Below are positions 45,173 through 54,300 of a DNA stretch of 64,000 nt, one piece after another. Within the stretch, counting starts at the first letter, position 1. Every line of letters begins with the position of its first letter. The DNA comes from Microbacterium sp. 67-17. GTDB taxonomy: Bacteria; Actinomycetota; Actinomycetes; Actinomycetales; Microbacteriaceae. Location of the stretch: assembly GCF_001898325.1 (NCBI RefSeq), contig NZ_MKTR01000014.1, positions 1 through 64,000 on the forward strand, in the 5' to 3' direction. The position numbers and the translations under genes are program-made. Under the pieces are notes generated by a model, which did no database searches, was not told the origin of the DNA, and worked only from the letters and a program-made list of their open reading frames with translations.

Positions 45173-46651
45173 ATGCGTACCACCCCAACCGTCCTCGCCG
45201 CGACTCTTCTCACCGCGTTCCTCGTCGGCATCGGCGCCGCACCCGCCCTCGCGGAACCCGGAACCGGCCCCGGCGTCAGCGATCCCCCGCGGGCTTCGAC
45301 CGAAGCCACGGTCGTCGCGATGCGGCATCAGGGCGGCCTGTTCGGAGCCCAGGAGACGGCGATCACCGACCCCCAGACGCCCTATCCGGCGACGATCACC
45401 GGCACCGGCAGGACGTTCTCGACGGCGCAGATCGTCCTCAACGACCCGAGTTCGAGCAGTCCCGGCGACATCCTGACCTATTGCATCGACCTGGCCACCG
45501 AGACCGAGATCGGTGTGCACTATGAACTCGGCGACTGGTCCTCGGCGAACGTCCCGAACCTCGACTACGTCACCTACATCCTCAACAACTACTATCCGGT
45601 GGTGCCTGGAGCGCCGGCGCTGTCGACGGATGCCGAGAAGGTAGCAGCCGTGCAGGGTGCGATCTGGTACTTCACCGATCAGTTCGTCGTGCCGCGATTC
45701 GGCTACCTCGCGCAGCACGATGCGATCGCGGCGATCGTGGCGGCAACCCAGGCTGCCCTCTCCGGGGGAGCGACCCCCGCGCCGCCGCTTCCCACTCTGA
45801 CCATCACACCCGACACTGCCACGGCGCCCACGACCGGTGACGTGGTGGGGCCGTTCGCGATCGGTGGGTCGGTGAGCTCTTCGACGCTCTCGACGCGGGG
45901 CATCGATGTGTTCTCGGATGCCGCTGGCACTGAATCGGTTCCCGAGGGCGCTTGGGTCCCGCCGGGAAGCTCGCTGTGGGTGCGGTACGCATCGACGGTC
46001 GCCGACGAAGGATTCACGCTTGAGACATCCCAGACCGTCGAGGCTGGAAACGTGTTCCTGTACGACGGCGGGAATCCTGGCCGCGCGAGCGCCCAGAAAC
46101 TGATCCTGGCTGCACAAGCCACGATTCCGATCCGCGCCAGCGCGGCGATCACGCCGATGGCCGCCGGCTGGTTTGCCGCCGATGTGACAGTCGCCGGTGT
46201 GGCCGCCGGCCTGCAGGGAGCCATCTCGGTGACGGCGCGTTGCGATGACGGAACGACGGTCGTCGAGAGTTCGGGAACGCTCGCCGCCGGCACCCCGGCG
46301 GGAACGACCCGGGTGGTGACCCTGTCGGCTGTGCCCGCCGGCGCAACGTGCACCGTCACGCAGACCGCCGACGGGCACACCGCCGGTGCGGTGCTGACCT
46401 CCACCACGACGGTTCCGGCATCCGTTGTTGCTGTGGCCAACTCCACGGTGTCGGCGACGGTCACCGACACGTTCGCACACCCGACGCCCACTCCCACCCC
46501 GACGCCTACCCCGAGTCCCACCTCGACCCGACTACCCGACACCGGAGCCTCCGCGCCACCGTCCTGGGGGATGCCGGCGGCTCTGCTGACCGCCGGGCTC
46601 GCCGTCATGGTTCTCGACCACGTTCGCCGGCGCTCGCGCGCATCACGCTAG
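45173..46651 (+). CDS. Thioester-domain surface protein with LPXTG anchor
   Basis: This 492-residue secreted protein has a signal peptide (1-27, ending APALA). A predicted thioester domain follows: Cys104 in DILTYCIDLATETEIG and Gln161 in KVAAVQGAIWYF are placed like the Cys and Gln that form an internal thioester in Gram-positive adhesins. A linker/beta domain runs from 185 to 310, and a DUF5979-like domain (about 325-430) repeats VTVAGVAAGLQGAISVTARC. A Thr/Pro repeat precedes sortase motif LPDTG (454-458), a membrane helix and an Arg-rich tail. It should be wall-anchored and able to bond covalently to amines on a surface. GGAGGA precedes the ATG. No sortase gene is visible. Confidence 0.85.
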   Translation: MRTTPTVLAATLLTAFLVGIGAAPALAEPGTGPGVSDPPRASTEATVVAMRHQGGLFGAQETAITDPQTPYPATITGTGRTFSTAQIVLNDPSSSSPGDILTYCIDLATETEIGVHYELGDWSSANVPNLDYVTYILNNYYPVVPGAPALSTDAEKVAAVQGAIWYFTDQFVVPRFGYLAQHDAIAAIVAATQAALSGGATPAPPLPTLTITPDTATAPTTGDVVGPFAIGGSVSSSTLSTRGIDVFSDAAGTESVPEGAWVPPGSSLWVRYASTVADEGFTLETSQTVEAGNVFLYDGGNPGRASAQKLILAAQATIPIRASAAITPMAAGWFAADVTVAGVAAGLQGAISVTARCDDGTTVVESSGTLAAGTPAGTTRVVTLSAVPAGATCTVTQTADGHTAGAVLTSTTTVPASVVAVANSTVSATVTDTFAHPTPTPTPTPTPSPTSTRLPDTGASAPPSWGMPAALLTAGLAVMVLDHVRRRSRASR

Positions 46652-46716
46652 CCAGGGTCGCCGGTGGCGAACTCAGCATGATCGGGGCCATACCGCTACC
46701 GCATGAGCGGGGAAGC

Positions 46717-46730
46717 GGCGCGCGGGCGCC
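46717..46730. terminator. Short hairpin between convergent genes
   Basis: GGCGC-GCGG-GCGCC lies between the surface-protein gene and the metallopeptidase gene. A 5 bp stem and four-base loop could serve as a bidirectional terminator; evidence is weak. Confidence 0.3.
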
Positions 46731-46763
46731 GAGATCGAGGAGTTAGCTACACGCCAGCGCCGG

Positions 46764-47786
46764 TCAGCTCTCCGGTGCCGCCGAGTCCTCGGCTGATCCG
46801 GGCGCTGCGGAGACTGCCGCGAGGCCGGCGACGAACTCGAGCTTGTCGAGCACGGGCGCGGACAGTACGAACGGGTAGAGATCGTCGTAGCCCATCGACC
46901 GGTTCATCATGTTCAGAGCGGTCGACAGCGGCATCCACGTCTTGGTGACCCGTTCGCGGAACGAGGCGGTCGGTGCGGGGCGCAGCAGGCCGAATTCTTC
47001 GGCGGTCTGGATGCTGTCACTGATGTGCAGGTAATGGGCCCAGGTTTCGGCGAAGTCCTCCCACGGGTGCATCGTCGCGTACTGCGAAATGAAGTGCTGT
47101 TGCCAATCCGCGGGAGCACCCTCGGCGTAATGGCGGTCGATTGCCGCCTGATAATCCTCGGACTCGTCACCGAAGAGTTCCCGCGCCCGGGCGCGAGTGT
47201 CGTCATCTGTGATCAGGAAAGACTCGTAGTAGTGCCCGATCTCGTGCCGGAAGTGACCCAGCATCGTGCGGTACGGCTCGTCGAGCATCGCGCGTACCTT
47301 TTCGCGGTGCGCGTCCTCGGCCTCGGCGAGGTCGATCGTGACGATGCCGTCAGCGTGCCCGATCGTCACTGGCTCCGCCACGCTCGAGAGCAGGTCGAAG
47401 GCGACGCCGCGAGGGTCCTCGGTGCGATCGAGAATCGGGATGCCGAGCTCGTCGAGCTCCGCGATGAGGTGACGTTTGGCCCGCTCCGCGGGGGCGTAGT
47501 TCGAGATCCCCTCGAGGTCGGCGTCGTTGGGCCGGGTGCGGGTCAGGCCGCAGCTGAAGCACAGCCCGCCGGCATCCGTCGTGAGCCACGTGCAACCCGA
47601 GAGCCCGAGGTTCGTGCACACATGCCAGACGACACCCCCAGCATCCGTGTAGGTGCGATCGTCGGCATCCAGCGGCACGATGTCGCGCTCGGCGCGCGAG
47701 TAGCCGAGGGGTGTATCGCACGAGACGCAGACCGAGTTCTCGAAGAACAGGCGATTGCCGCAGACCCGGCACGTGTAGGACTTCAC
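46764..47786 (-). CDS. Zinc-ribbon putative metallopeptidase (COG4307-like)
   Basis: This 340-residue cytoplasmic protein has two N-terminal zinc-ribbon-like clusters (Cys6/9/20/23 and Cys57/65/76/79) and a zincin motif HEIGH at residues 181-185 within MLGHFRHEIGHYYESF. A further conserved block, WEDFAETWAHYLHISDS near 245, may give the third zinc ligand. These features match the putative zinc-binding metallopeptidase family COG4307, often found near alpha-E/transglutaminase genes. The start is GTG 47786 (MKSYTCRVCG) with GAGGA nine bases upstream. It lies 202 bases after the transglutaminase gene in the same direction, separated by a long inverted repeat. Confidence 0.82.
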   Translation of the reverse strand: MKSYTCRVCGNRLFFENSVCVSCDTPLGYSRAERDIVPLDADDRTYTDAGGVVWHVCTNLGLSGCTWLTTDAGGLCFSCGLTRTRPNDADLEGISNYAPAERAKRHLIAELDELGIPILDRTEDPRGVAFDLLSSVAEPVTIGHADGIVTIDLAEAEDAHREKVRAMLDEPYRTMLGHFRHEIGHYYESFLITDDDTRARARELFGDESEDYQAAIDRHYAEGAPADWQQHFISQYATMHPWEDFAETWAHYLHISDSIQTAEEFGLLRPAPTASFRERVTKTWMPLSTALNMMNRSMGYDDLYPFVLSAPVLDKLEFVAGLAAVSAAPGSAEDSAAPES

Positions 47787-47857
47787 GGGCGAATCCTCGC
47801 ACACGAACGAGTCATCTCCGGAGGGGTTGCGCTCGCCGCGATTCGACCACCGGCGCG

Positions 47858-47942
47858 GTCGCAACGGCGCACGGATTCGGCGGCGCGCCGGGCGGAGGGG
47901 GCTGGATGCCGGGGTGTCGCGCACAATCTGCGCCGTTGCGAC
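47858..47942. repeat. Long inverted repeat, transglutaminase-metallopeptidase gap
   Basis: Perfect 14 bp arms GTCGCAACGGCGCA (47858-47871) and TGCGCCGTTGCGAC (47929-47942) surround 57 bases that themselves contain GC-rich palindromes. The GTCGCAA core recurs in the xylA-xylB repeat. It may terminate or attenuate transcription into the metallopeptidase gene. Confidence 0.7.
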
Positions 47943-47988
47943 ACGGCATGGGCAGTCGGGCGGGGCGGGTGCTCGGGCGGGGCGGAGA

Positions 47989-48867
47989 TCAGGGGGCGGG
48001 GGCGACGTCGACTGAGACGCGCAGGGTCGAATGCTTCGCGGTGGTGAAGATGATGCCCTTGACCGGGGAGACATCGCCGTAGTCCCGGCCCCACGCCACC
48101 GTGACGTAGCGGTCGTTCGCCCACTGGTCGTTGGTCGGATCGATCGCGAGCCACTCATCGGACCCGGGCAGCCAGACCGCGAGCCACGCGTGCGAGGCGT
48201 CCGCGCCGACGATCCGCTCCCGACCGGGCGGCGGCTGGGTGGCAAGGTACCCGCTGACGTAGCGCGCCGCAATTCCGTGACTGCGCAGGCACGCGAGGGC
48301 GAGGTGCGCGAAGTCCTGACAGACTCCCGCGCGCGTCCGGAACACTTCGGCGACCGAGCTGGTGACGGTCGTCGCCGTCTTGTCGTAGTCGAAGTCGGCC
48401 TTGATACGGTGCATGAGGTCGGTGGCGGCCTCGCCGATCGGCCGCCCCGGCGTCAAGGATGCCGCGGCATACGCGTGGGCGTCGGCGACGTGCTCCGCCT
48501 TGGGGGAGGCGACGGCGAACTCCGCCGCGGACCATGCGCCGGGGGTGTCAGGATGCTGCAGCGGACGTGCCAGCTCCCACGGCAGCTCCAGCGCCGCACC
48601 GTCGTAGCGGGGCGCCTCGACGGTGACGTCGGTGCGAGCGTCGACGACCAGACGGGTGTGGGGGGAGGTGACGTGGAAGTACGTCACGACATTGCCGAAG
48701 GCGTCGCGCTCGTGGCTGACGTCGTTCGGCCCCGGCTCGATCGTGACGGTGTGCGAAGCGATCTGCTGCCACACCACCGGTCGCGGGGCCACGTGCGCGA
48801 GCCCCAGGCTGTTGCGCACATCGTCGCTGTATTCGTAGATCGTCCGGTGCGACACCGCGTACTTCAT
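47989..48867 (-). CDS. Transglutaminase-like protein (second, short)
   Basis: This 292-residue protein has an N-terminal beta domain of the transglutaminase N family (MKYAVSHRTIYEYSDDVRNS) and a papain-like transglutaminase core with catalytic Cys183 in RAGVCQDFAHLALACLR, His226 in DASHAWLAVWLP and Asp243 in AIDPTND. There is no signal peptide, so it is cytosolic. Bacterial members of this type are thought to act as peptidases or amidases more often than as cross-linkers. It lies ten bases after the ATP-grasp/alpha-E gene and completes the core operon. Confidence 0.88.
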   Translation of the reverse strand: MKYAVSHRTIYEYSDDVRNSLGLAHVAPRPVVWQQIASHTVTIEPGPNDVSHERDAFGNVVTYFHVTSPHTRLVVDARTDVTVEAPRYDGAALELPWELARPLQHPDTPGAWSAAEFAVASPKAEHVADAHAYAAASLTPGRPIGEAATDLMHRIKADFDYDKTATTVTSSVAEVFRTRAGVCQDFAHLALACLRSHGIAARYVSGYLATQPPPGRERIVGADASHAWLAVWLPGSDEWLAIDPTNDQWANDRYVTVAWGRDYGDVSPVKGIIFTTAKHSTLRVSVDVAPAP

Positions 48868-48877
48868 GCGTCGCTCC

Positions 48878-51394
48878 TCACGAGAGTGCCCCTGTGAGCT
48901 CGGTCAGCGACAGCGACGCATAGGTCTGCAGAGGCGGGCCGGCAGAGAAGTGCAGTGCCTCGATGGCCCGCGCGATCTCGCGCAGCTGCGCGTCGGCATC
49001 CGTGAGGGTGTCGTGCAGCATCGACCGCCGATCATCGACAGCCATAGAGAGGTCGGCGACCTGCACCTCCGCGAGTTGCGCCTCGAGCTGATCGAGCAGT
49101 CGCTCGGGGCGGGTCGACCCGCTCGACAGCGGCTGGGCGGCGAGGTGCTCGCGGATGCGTGCCACGGCAAACCGCAGCGACCGGGGGTTCTCGGGGTCTC
49201 GCACCAGCAGATCGATCACGCCGCTCGCGTAAAGCCCGCCGCGGTACCGGCGGCGGTGGGTGACGACGCTTTCGCTCGCGCGCAGCACAGCTTCGAGCAC
49301 TTCCTGTTCGACCTCGCCGACGAGGCGGTCGACCATCGTCGCGCGAAGCAGGATGCCCAGCTGCAGCGCCCGTTCGATGGCTCGCCCGGCCTCGATCATG
49401 TGCCAGCCGGCATCACGGATCATGTTGGCCGAGGTGCCCTGCAGCGCCAGAAGCGCCGTGAGCATCTGCCCCGCCGCCTCGCCGATGCCGTGGGCGTGGG
49501 GAGTGATCCGCAGGGCGGAACCTGCGCGATCGGTGGCGGCGAACACCCGCCACGTGTCGGCAGAAAGCTGGTCACGCACTCCCTCGAGGGTTGTGCGCAG
49601 GCGCGCGAGCGAATGCGCCACCGAGCCGGGGCGCGTGCCGTCGAGCAGCACCGACCGGAACTCCTCGTCGAGGTCGAGCCACCGCGTGCCGCACAGGCGC
49701 TGGGTGGCGCCCACGAGCACCTGCGTGCTCTGCGTCGCGGTCAACCCCGGTGCGGTGAGTTGGTCGGCATCCGAGCGGATCGCGAGCACGAGCCGCAGCA
49801 GATCTTCGGCGCGCTCGGCGTAGCGTCCCGACCAGAACAGATCATCGAGTGCGCGCGGGGCCACCTCGGGCACCGACTGGACGACGGCAACGGTTGTCGC
49901 ATCCGGGAGCCCTTGGTCGAGGTCTGACGGGTCGGCCTTCAGGACCCAGACGTCCTTCGATGCCGTGGGGAGCGTGCCGTCCGCGACGGCGGTGGCAAGC
50001 CCGCCGATGAGGGGTCGATAGGTCGACTGGTGCCGGAGCGTGAATGTTCGCAACACCACCGGCCTCGCGTCGACATACCCGGGCGCGCGCCAGGTCGGTA
50101 CCTGCGAGAGAGGAAGCAACTCCTGCGCCGCGAAACGGTGGGGGCTCTGTCTGATGTGTTCGACGAGCCGGGCGGGGTCGGATGCTTCCAGCGGCGTCCG
50201 AAGCCCGTCGATGGCCCGAACGACAAGGGTCGGATCTGCTCCCAGCAGGCGGGGCGCTACCTGGTCCAGCGCGTCAGGATCGCCGCACCACCACGTCGGC
50301 GTCGACGCCAGGCGCAACTGTTCGCCGAGGAGGCGCTCGCAGAGGGCGGGAAGGAAGGGGAGCAGTGCGGGGTTCTCAAGTACGCCGGCGCCCAGGCCGT
50401 TCACGAGCCTCACGCCGCCGCGGCGAACCGCCTCGGTCAGTCCGGCCACACCGAGCTGCGAGTTTCCCCGCAGCTCGAGGGGGTCGCACCACTCGGCGTC
50501 CACGCGGCGCAGGATGACATCGACGCGCTCGCGTGGTGCCACTTCGGGCCAGCCCGCGGGCTTCATCCAGACCTTGCCGTCGCGCACCACCAGGTCTGCC
50601 CCCTGCACGAGCGGGAACCCGAGCATGCCAGCGAGGAATGCCTGATCGTAGGCGGTTTCCGACAGCGCGCCGGGTGTAAGGACGACGACGCGGGCATCGG
50701 GCCGGGCATCCGGAGCGGCCGCGATGAGTGCTTCGCGCAGGGCATCGAAGTACGGCTCGATACGGTGAAGGGCGGCGCCGTGAAACAGCTCGGGAACGAC
50801 CTGCGACACGATCCGGCGGTTCTCCATCGCGTACCCGAGCCCCGAGGGTGCCTGGACGCGATCGGAGATGACCCGCCACTCGCCGTCGCCGTCCCGCCCG
50901 AGATCGGTGGCGCTGAACAGCAGGGGGTGAGGATCGGTGGATCCCGTCCCGGCGACGGCCCGGATGTAGCCGGCGTGCCCCAGCACTGTCGCAGCAGGCA
51001 GGATGCCTTCGCGCAGCATCCGTCGTTCGCCGTACACGTCCACGAGCAGGGCGTTCAGGAGCTCGGCGCGCTGGGCCAGCCCGACATCGAGCTTCGCCCA
51101 CTCGGCGCCGTCGAGCACGAGCGGAACCGGGTCGAGGCGCCACGGCTCGGGGTCGGAGTCGGCCGGGTTGTAGGTCACTCCCTCGTCGGCGAGGAGCGCC
51201 TTTACCTCGCGATTCAACCTGGACAGGTCATCGATCGTGAGAGTCAGGGCTCCGGGCGCCATCGCGCGCCACGCGGGCCGCAACGTGCCGTCGGGCGCAA
51301 TGACCTCGTCGAAGCGCGCCGACGATCCCCGGGGTGAAGCGAAGGGCAGCGTGGGTTGGGTGACCGCGGCGGCATAGTCGCGGAGGACGCTCAC
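48878..51394 (-). CDS. Circularly permuted ATP-grasp/alpha-E fusion protein
   Basis: This 838-residue fusion has an N-terminal circularly permuted ATP-grasp region (about 1-500; formerly DUF404/DUF407) with VTYNPADSDPEPWRLDPVP, GLGYAMENRRIVSQVVPEL, VVVLTPGALSETAYDQAFLA and LRGNSQLGVAGLTEAVRRGG. A C-terminal alpha-E domain (formerly DUF403, about 520-830) begins DDLFWSGRYAERAEDLLRL. In many bacteria these are separate adjacent genes; here they are one. ATP-grasp proteins of this class are predicted amidoligases that could add amino acids to a peptide. ATGA overlap with the upstream gene (51391-51394) implies coupling. Confidence 0.88.
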   Translation of the reverse strand: MSVLRDYAAAVTQPTLPFASPRGSSARFDEVIAPDGTLRPAWRAMAPGALTLTIDDLSRLNREVKALLADEGVTYNPADSDPEPWRLDPVPLVLDGAEWAKLDVGLAQRAELLNALLVDVYGERRMLREGILPAATVLGHAGYIRAVAGTGSTDPHPLLFSATDLGRDGDGEWRVISDRVQAPSGLGYAMENRRIVSQVVPELFHGAALHRIEPYFDALREALIAAAPDARPDARVVVLTPGALSETAYDQAFLAGMLGFPLVQGADLVVRDGKVWMKPAGWPEVAPRERVDVILRRVDAEWCDPLELRGNSQLGVAGLTEAVRRGGVRLVNGLGAGVLENPALLPFLPALCERLLGEQLRLASTPTWWCGDPDALDQVAPRLLGADPTLVVRAIDGLRTPLEASDPARLVEHIRQSPHRFAAQELLPLSQVPTWRAPGYVDARPVVLRTFTLRHQSTYRPLIGGLATAVADGTLPTASKDVWVLKADPSDLDQGLPDATTVAVVQSVPEVAPRALDDLFWSGRYAERAEDLLRLVLAIRSDADQLTAPGLTATQSTQVLVGATQRLCGTRWLDLDEEFRSVLLDGTRPGSVAHSLARLRTTLEGVRDQLSADTWRVFAATDRAGSALRITPHAHGIGEAAGQMLTALLALQGTSANMIRDAGWHMIEAGRAIERALQLGILLRATMVDRLVGEVEQEVLEAVLRASESVVTHRRRYRGGLYASGVIDLLVRDPENPRSLRFAVARIREHLAAQPLSSGSTRPERLLDQLEAQLAEVQVADLSMAVDDRRSMLHDTLTDADAQLREIARAIEALHFSAGPPLQTYASLSLTELTGALS

Positions 51395-54300
51395 GCCGGG
51401 GCGATCCTGCGCAGGTCGAGGGTGTGCGGGTAGTCAGCGGATGCCGCGCGGCGGCCGCGCTCGCGGAGGGCTCCGACGTCGACGCGGCCGGGCGTGTGTC
51501 CGTGGGCCTCAAAGCGGCTCGCACGTCGTGCTTCGGCCTCGAACGCATTCACGGGCGGGTGCTCGTAGGCGCGTCCGCCCGGGTGCACGACGTGGTAGGT
51601 GGCGCCGCCGAGGCTCGCTTCGGCGCGGGTGTCGATCACGTCGAAGGTCAGCGGAGAGTGCACCTCGATCGAGGGATGCAACGCCGACCACGGCTGCCAG
51701 GCGCGATAACGCACGCCCGCGTAGAACTCGCCGAGCGTGCCGGTCGATGTGAGAGGCACAGGTACACCATTGCACGTCACGAGGTGTCGGCGCTCGTCAA
51801 CGCCGCGCACCGTGACCTGAACGCGCTCGACCGATGAGTCCACATAGCGGGCGGTTCCCGATCCGGTGGCCTCCTCGCCGAGTACGTGCCACGGCTCGAT
51901 GGCCTGGCGAAGTTCGAGTTCGATGCGGGCTCCGGGGGCAGCGATTCGTGCCAGACCGACGCGCGGGAAACGGAACTCCGCGAAGGCGTCAAGCCACGAC
52001 TGCTCGAACGGGATGCCGGCGCGATTCAGGTCGTCGACGACCCCCTCGATATCCAGCAGCGTCCCGTGGGGGAGGAGGAACTCGTCGTGCAGCCGCGTGC
52101 CCCACCGCACCAGCGGCTCGTTGTAGGGCGTGTCCCAGAACCAGGCGATGAGGCTGCGCACCAGAAGGGCCTGGACGAGGGCGAGCTCGGGATGCGGTGG
52201 CATCTCGAATCCGCGCAGTTCCAGCAGCCCGAGCCGCCCGCGGCTGGAGTCGGGGCTGTAGAGCTTGTCGATGCAGAACTCGGCCCGGTGGGTGTTGCCC
52301 GTCATGTCGGTCAGCAGGTGGCGGAGGGCCCGGTCCACGATCCAGGGGCGGGCGGTGCCGCCGGATGCTGCAGCCTCGGCATCCAGCCGCCGCAGCTCCC
52401 GCAGCGCGACCTCCATCTCGTACACGGCCTCGGGTCGGCCCTCGTCGAAGCGCGGCGCTTGGCTGGTGGGCCCGATGAACCTTCCCGAGAAGAGGTACGA
52501 CAGGCTCGGATGCCGTTGCCAGTAGGTGATGAGGCTCGCCAGCAGGTCGGGGCGTCGCAGCAGCGGCGAGTCGATCGGCTGGATGCCGCCGATCGTGATG
52601 TGGTTGCCGCCGCCGGTGCCGGTGTGGAGCCCGTCGAGATCGAACTTCTCGGTGGACAGGCGGCTGCGCCGGGCGAGGTCGTAGAGCGTCGTGGTCAGCT
52701 CGCGCTGCTGCGCCCACGACGACACCGGCTGCACATTCACTTCGATCACGCCGGGGTCGGGGGTCACGACGAGCTGCTCGAGGCGGGTGTCCGGCGGCGG
52801 CGCGTAGCCCTCGATCACCAGACGGATGCCGGTGGCAGACGCCGCCTGCTCGAGGACGTGCAGCAGGTCGGTGTAGTCCTCGAGGTGCGCGACCGGGGGC
52901 AGGAAGACATGCACCTGACCGTCCCGAGCCTCGAACGCGATGGCGGTGGTCGCAGTAGTCGCGACGCCCTGGAGCGACACGTCGGGGACCGCGGGCTCAC
53001 GGAGCGGCGCCTCTTCGAGATACGAGGGCTCGGCCGTCAGCTCTGGCGGCGTCCACGACACAGAGTCCAACGGCAGGCGCAGGCCGATGGGGCTCGTGCC
53101 GGGGCTGAGCACGAGCCTGCCGCGGCGGAACATCCACACGGGGCTCGTCCAGTGCCCGTCAGTCGTGAGCGGGAGCACCCAACCAGTCGGTGTGTCGATG
53201 TCGCGGTCGAGGGTTGCGAGGTCGTGCTCGTCGAAACCCTCGACGTCGGTCGGTTCGCCGACGGGCTTGCGGACCTCGGCAGCGAGCGCCGCCAGCGGGT
53301 CTTCGTAGGCAGCCAGCAGCCGGCTGTTCGGGATGCCGAGAGTCTGGGTGACGCGCCTGGCCAGAGTTTCGGCATCCGTGTTGGCGTTCGGGCGTGCCTC
53401 GTCAGACCACGGGTCGGCGAACAGCGACGGGTCGTTCCACAGCGGCACGCCGTCTTTGCGCCACTGCAGCGCGATGTTCCACCGAGGGAGCGGCTCGCCC
53501 GGATACCACTTGCCTTGGCCTCGATGCACGATGCCGCCGCCGGCGTAGCGCTCGCGGAGTTTCTCGGCGAGGGTGTCGGCGAGCTCCCGCTTGTGGTCGC
53601 CGTCGGCGTCGGTGCTCCATTCGGGTGCTGTCGCATCATCGATAGAAACGAAGGTCGGCTCGCCGCCCATCGTGAGGCGCACATCTGCCGCCGCGAGACG
53701 CTCGTCGACAGCCTCGCCGAGTTCGTCGATGCGCTGCCACTGGGCGTCGGTATAGGGCCGGGTCGTCCGTGGGTCCTCGTGGATGCGGCGCACCTCGTTG
53801 TGGAACGAGAACTCCACCTCGACGGGCTCGGTAGCTCCCGAGATGGGTGCTGCCGAGGACGGCTCGGGTGTGGCGCTCAGCGGAATGTGCCCCTCGCCGG
53901 CGAACAGGCCGCTCGTGGCATCCAGTCCGATCCAGCCGGCGCCGGGGACGTAGACCTCGGCCCACGCGTGCAGGTCGGTGAAGTCGGTGGCAGGCCCACT
54001 GGGGCCGTCGAGGGACTCCTGGTCGGGGGCGAGCTGGATGAGGTAGCCCGAGACGAAGCGTGCGGCCAGGCCGTACTGACGCAGCAGGCTGACGAGCAGC
54101 CACGCGCTGTCGCGGCATGAGCCGATACCGCTGCGCAGCGTGTGGTTCGGGGTCTGCACTCCCGCCTCCATCCGCACGCTGTACGTGACCCGCTGCTGCA
54201 CCGATCGGTTGAGCTCGGCGAGGAACGTGACTGTCGGCACACCGTCATCGGGCAGCGCCGGCAGCGTCTCGCGCCACCTTTCTGCGCGCCCGCTGCCGGG

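Noticed and set aside
44459..46750. Repeated GAGGAGTTAGC motif near 44464 and 46737
   Set aside because: Only about 11 bases are shared, flanks differ and positions relative to genes differ. Chance is the simpler explanation.
46764..48272. A 502-residue version of the metallopeptidase
   Set aside because: The extra 160 residues are an out-of-frame reading of the transglutaminase gene and the inverted repeat. The GTG at 47786 with GAGGA gives the zinc-ribbon start.
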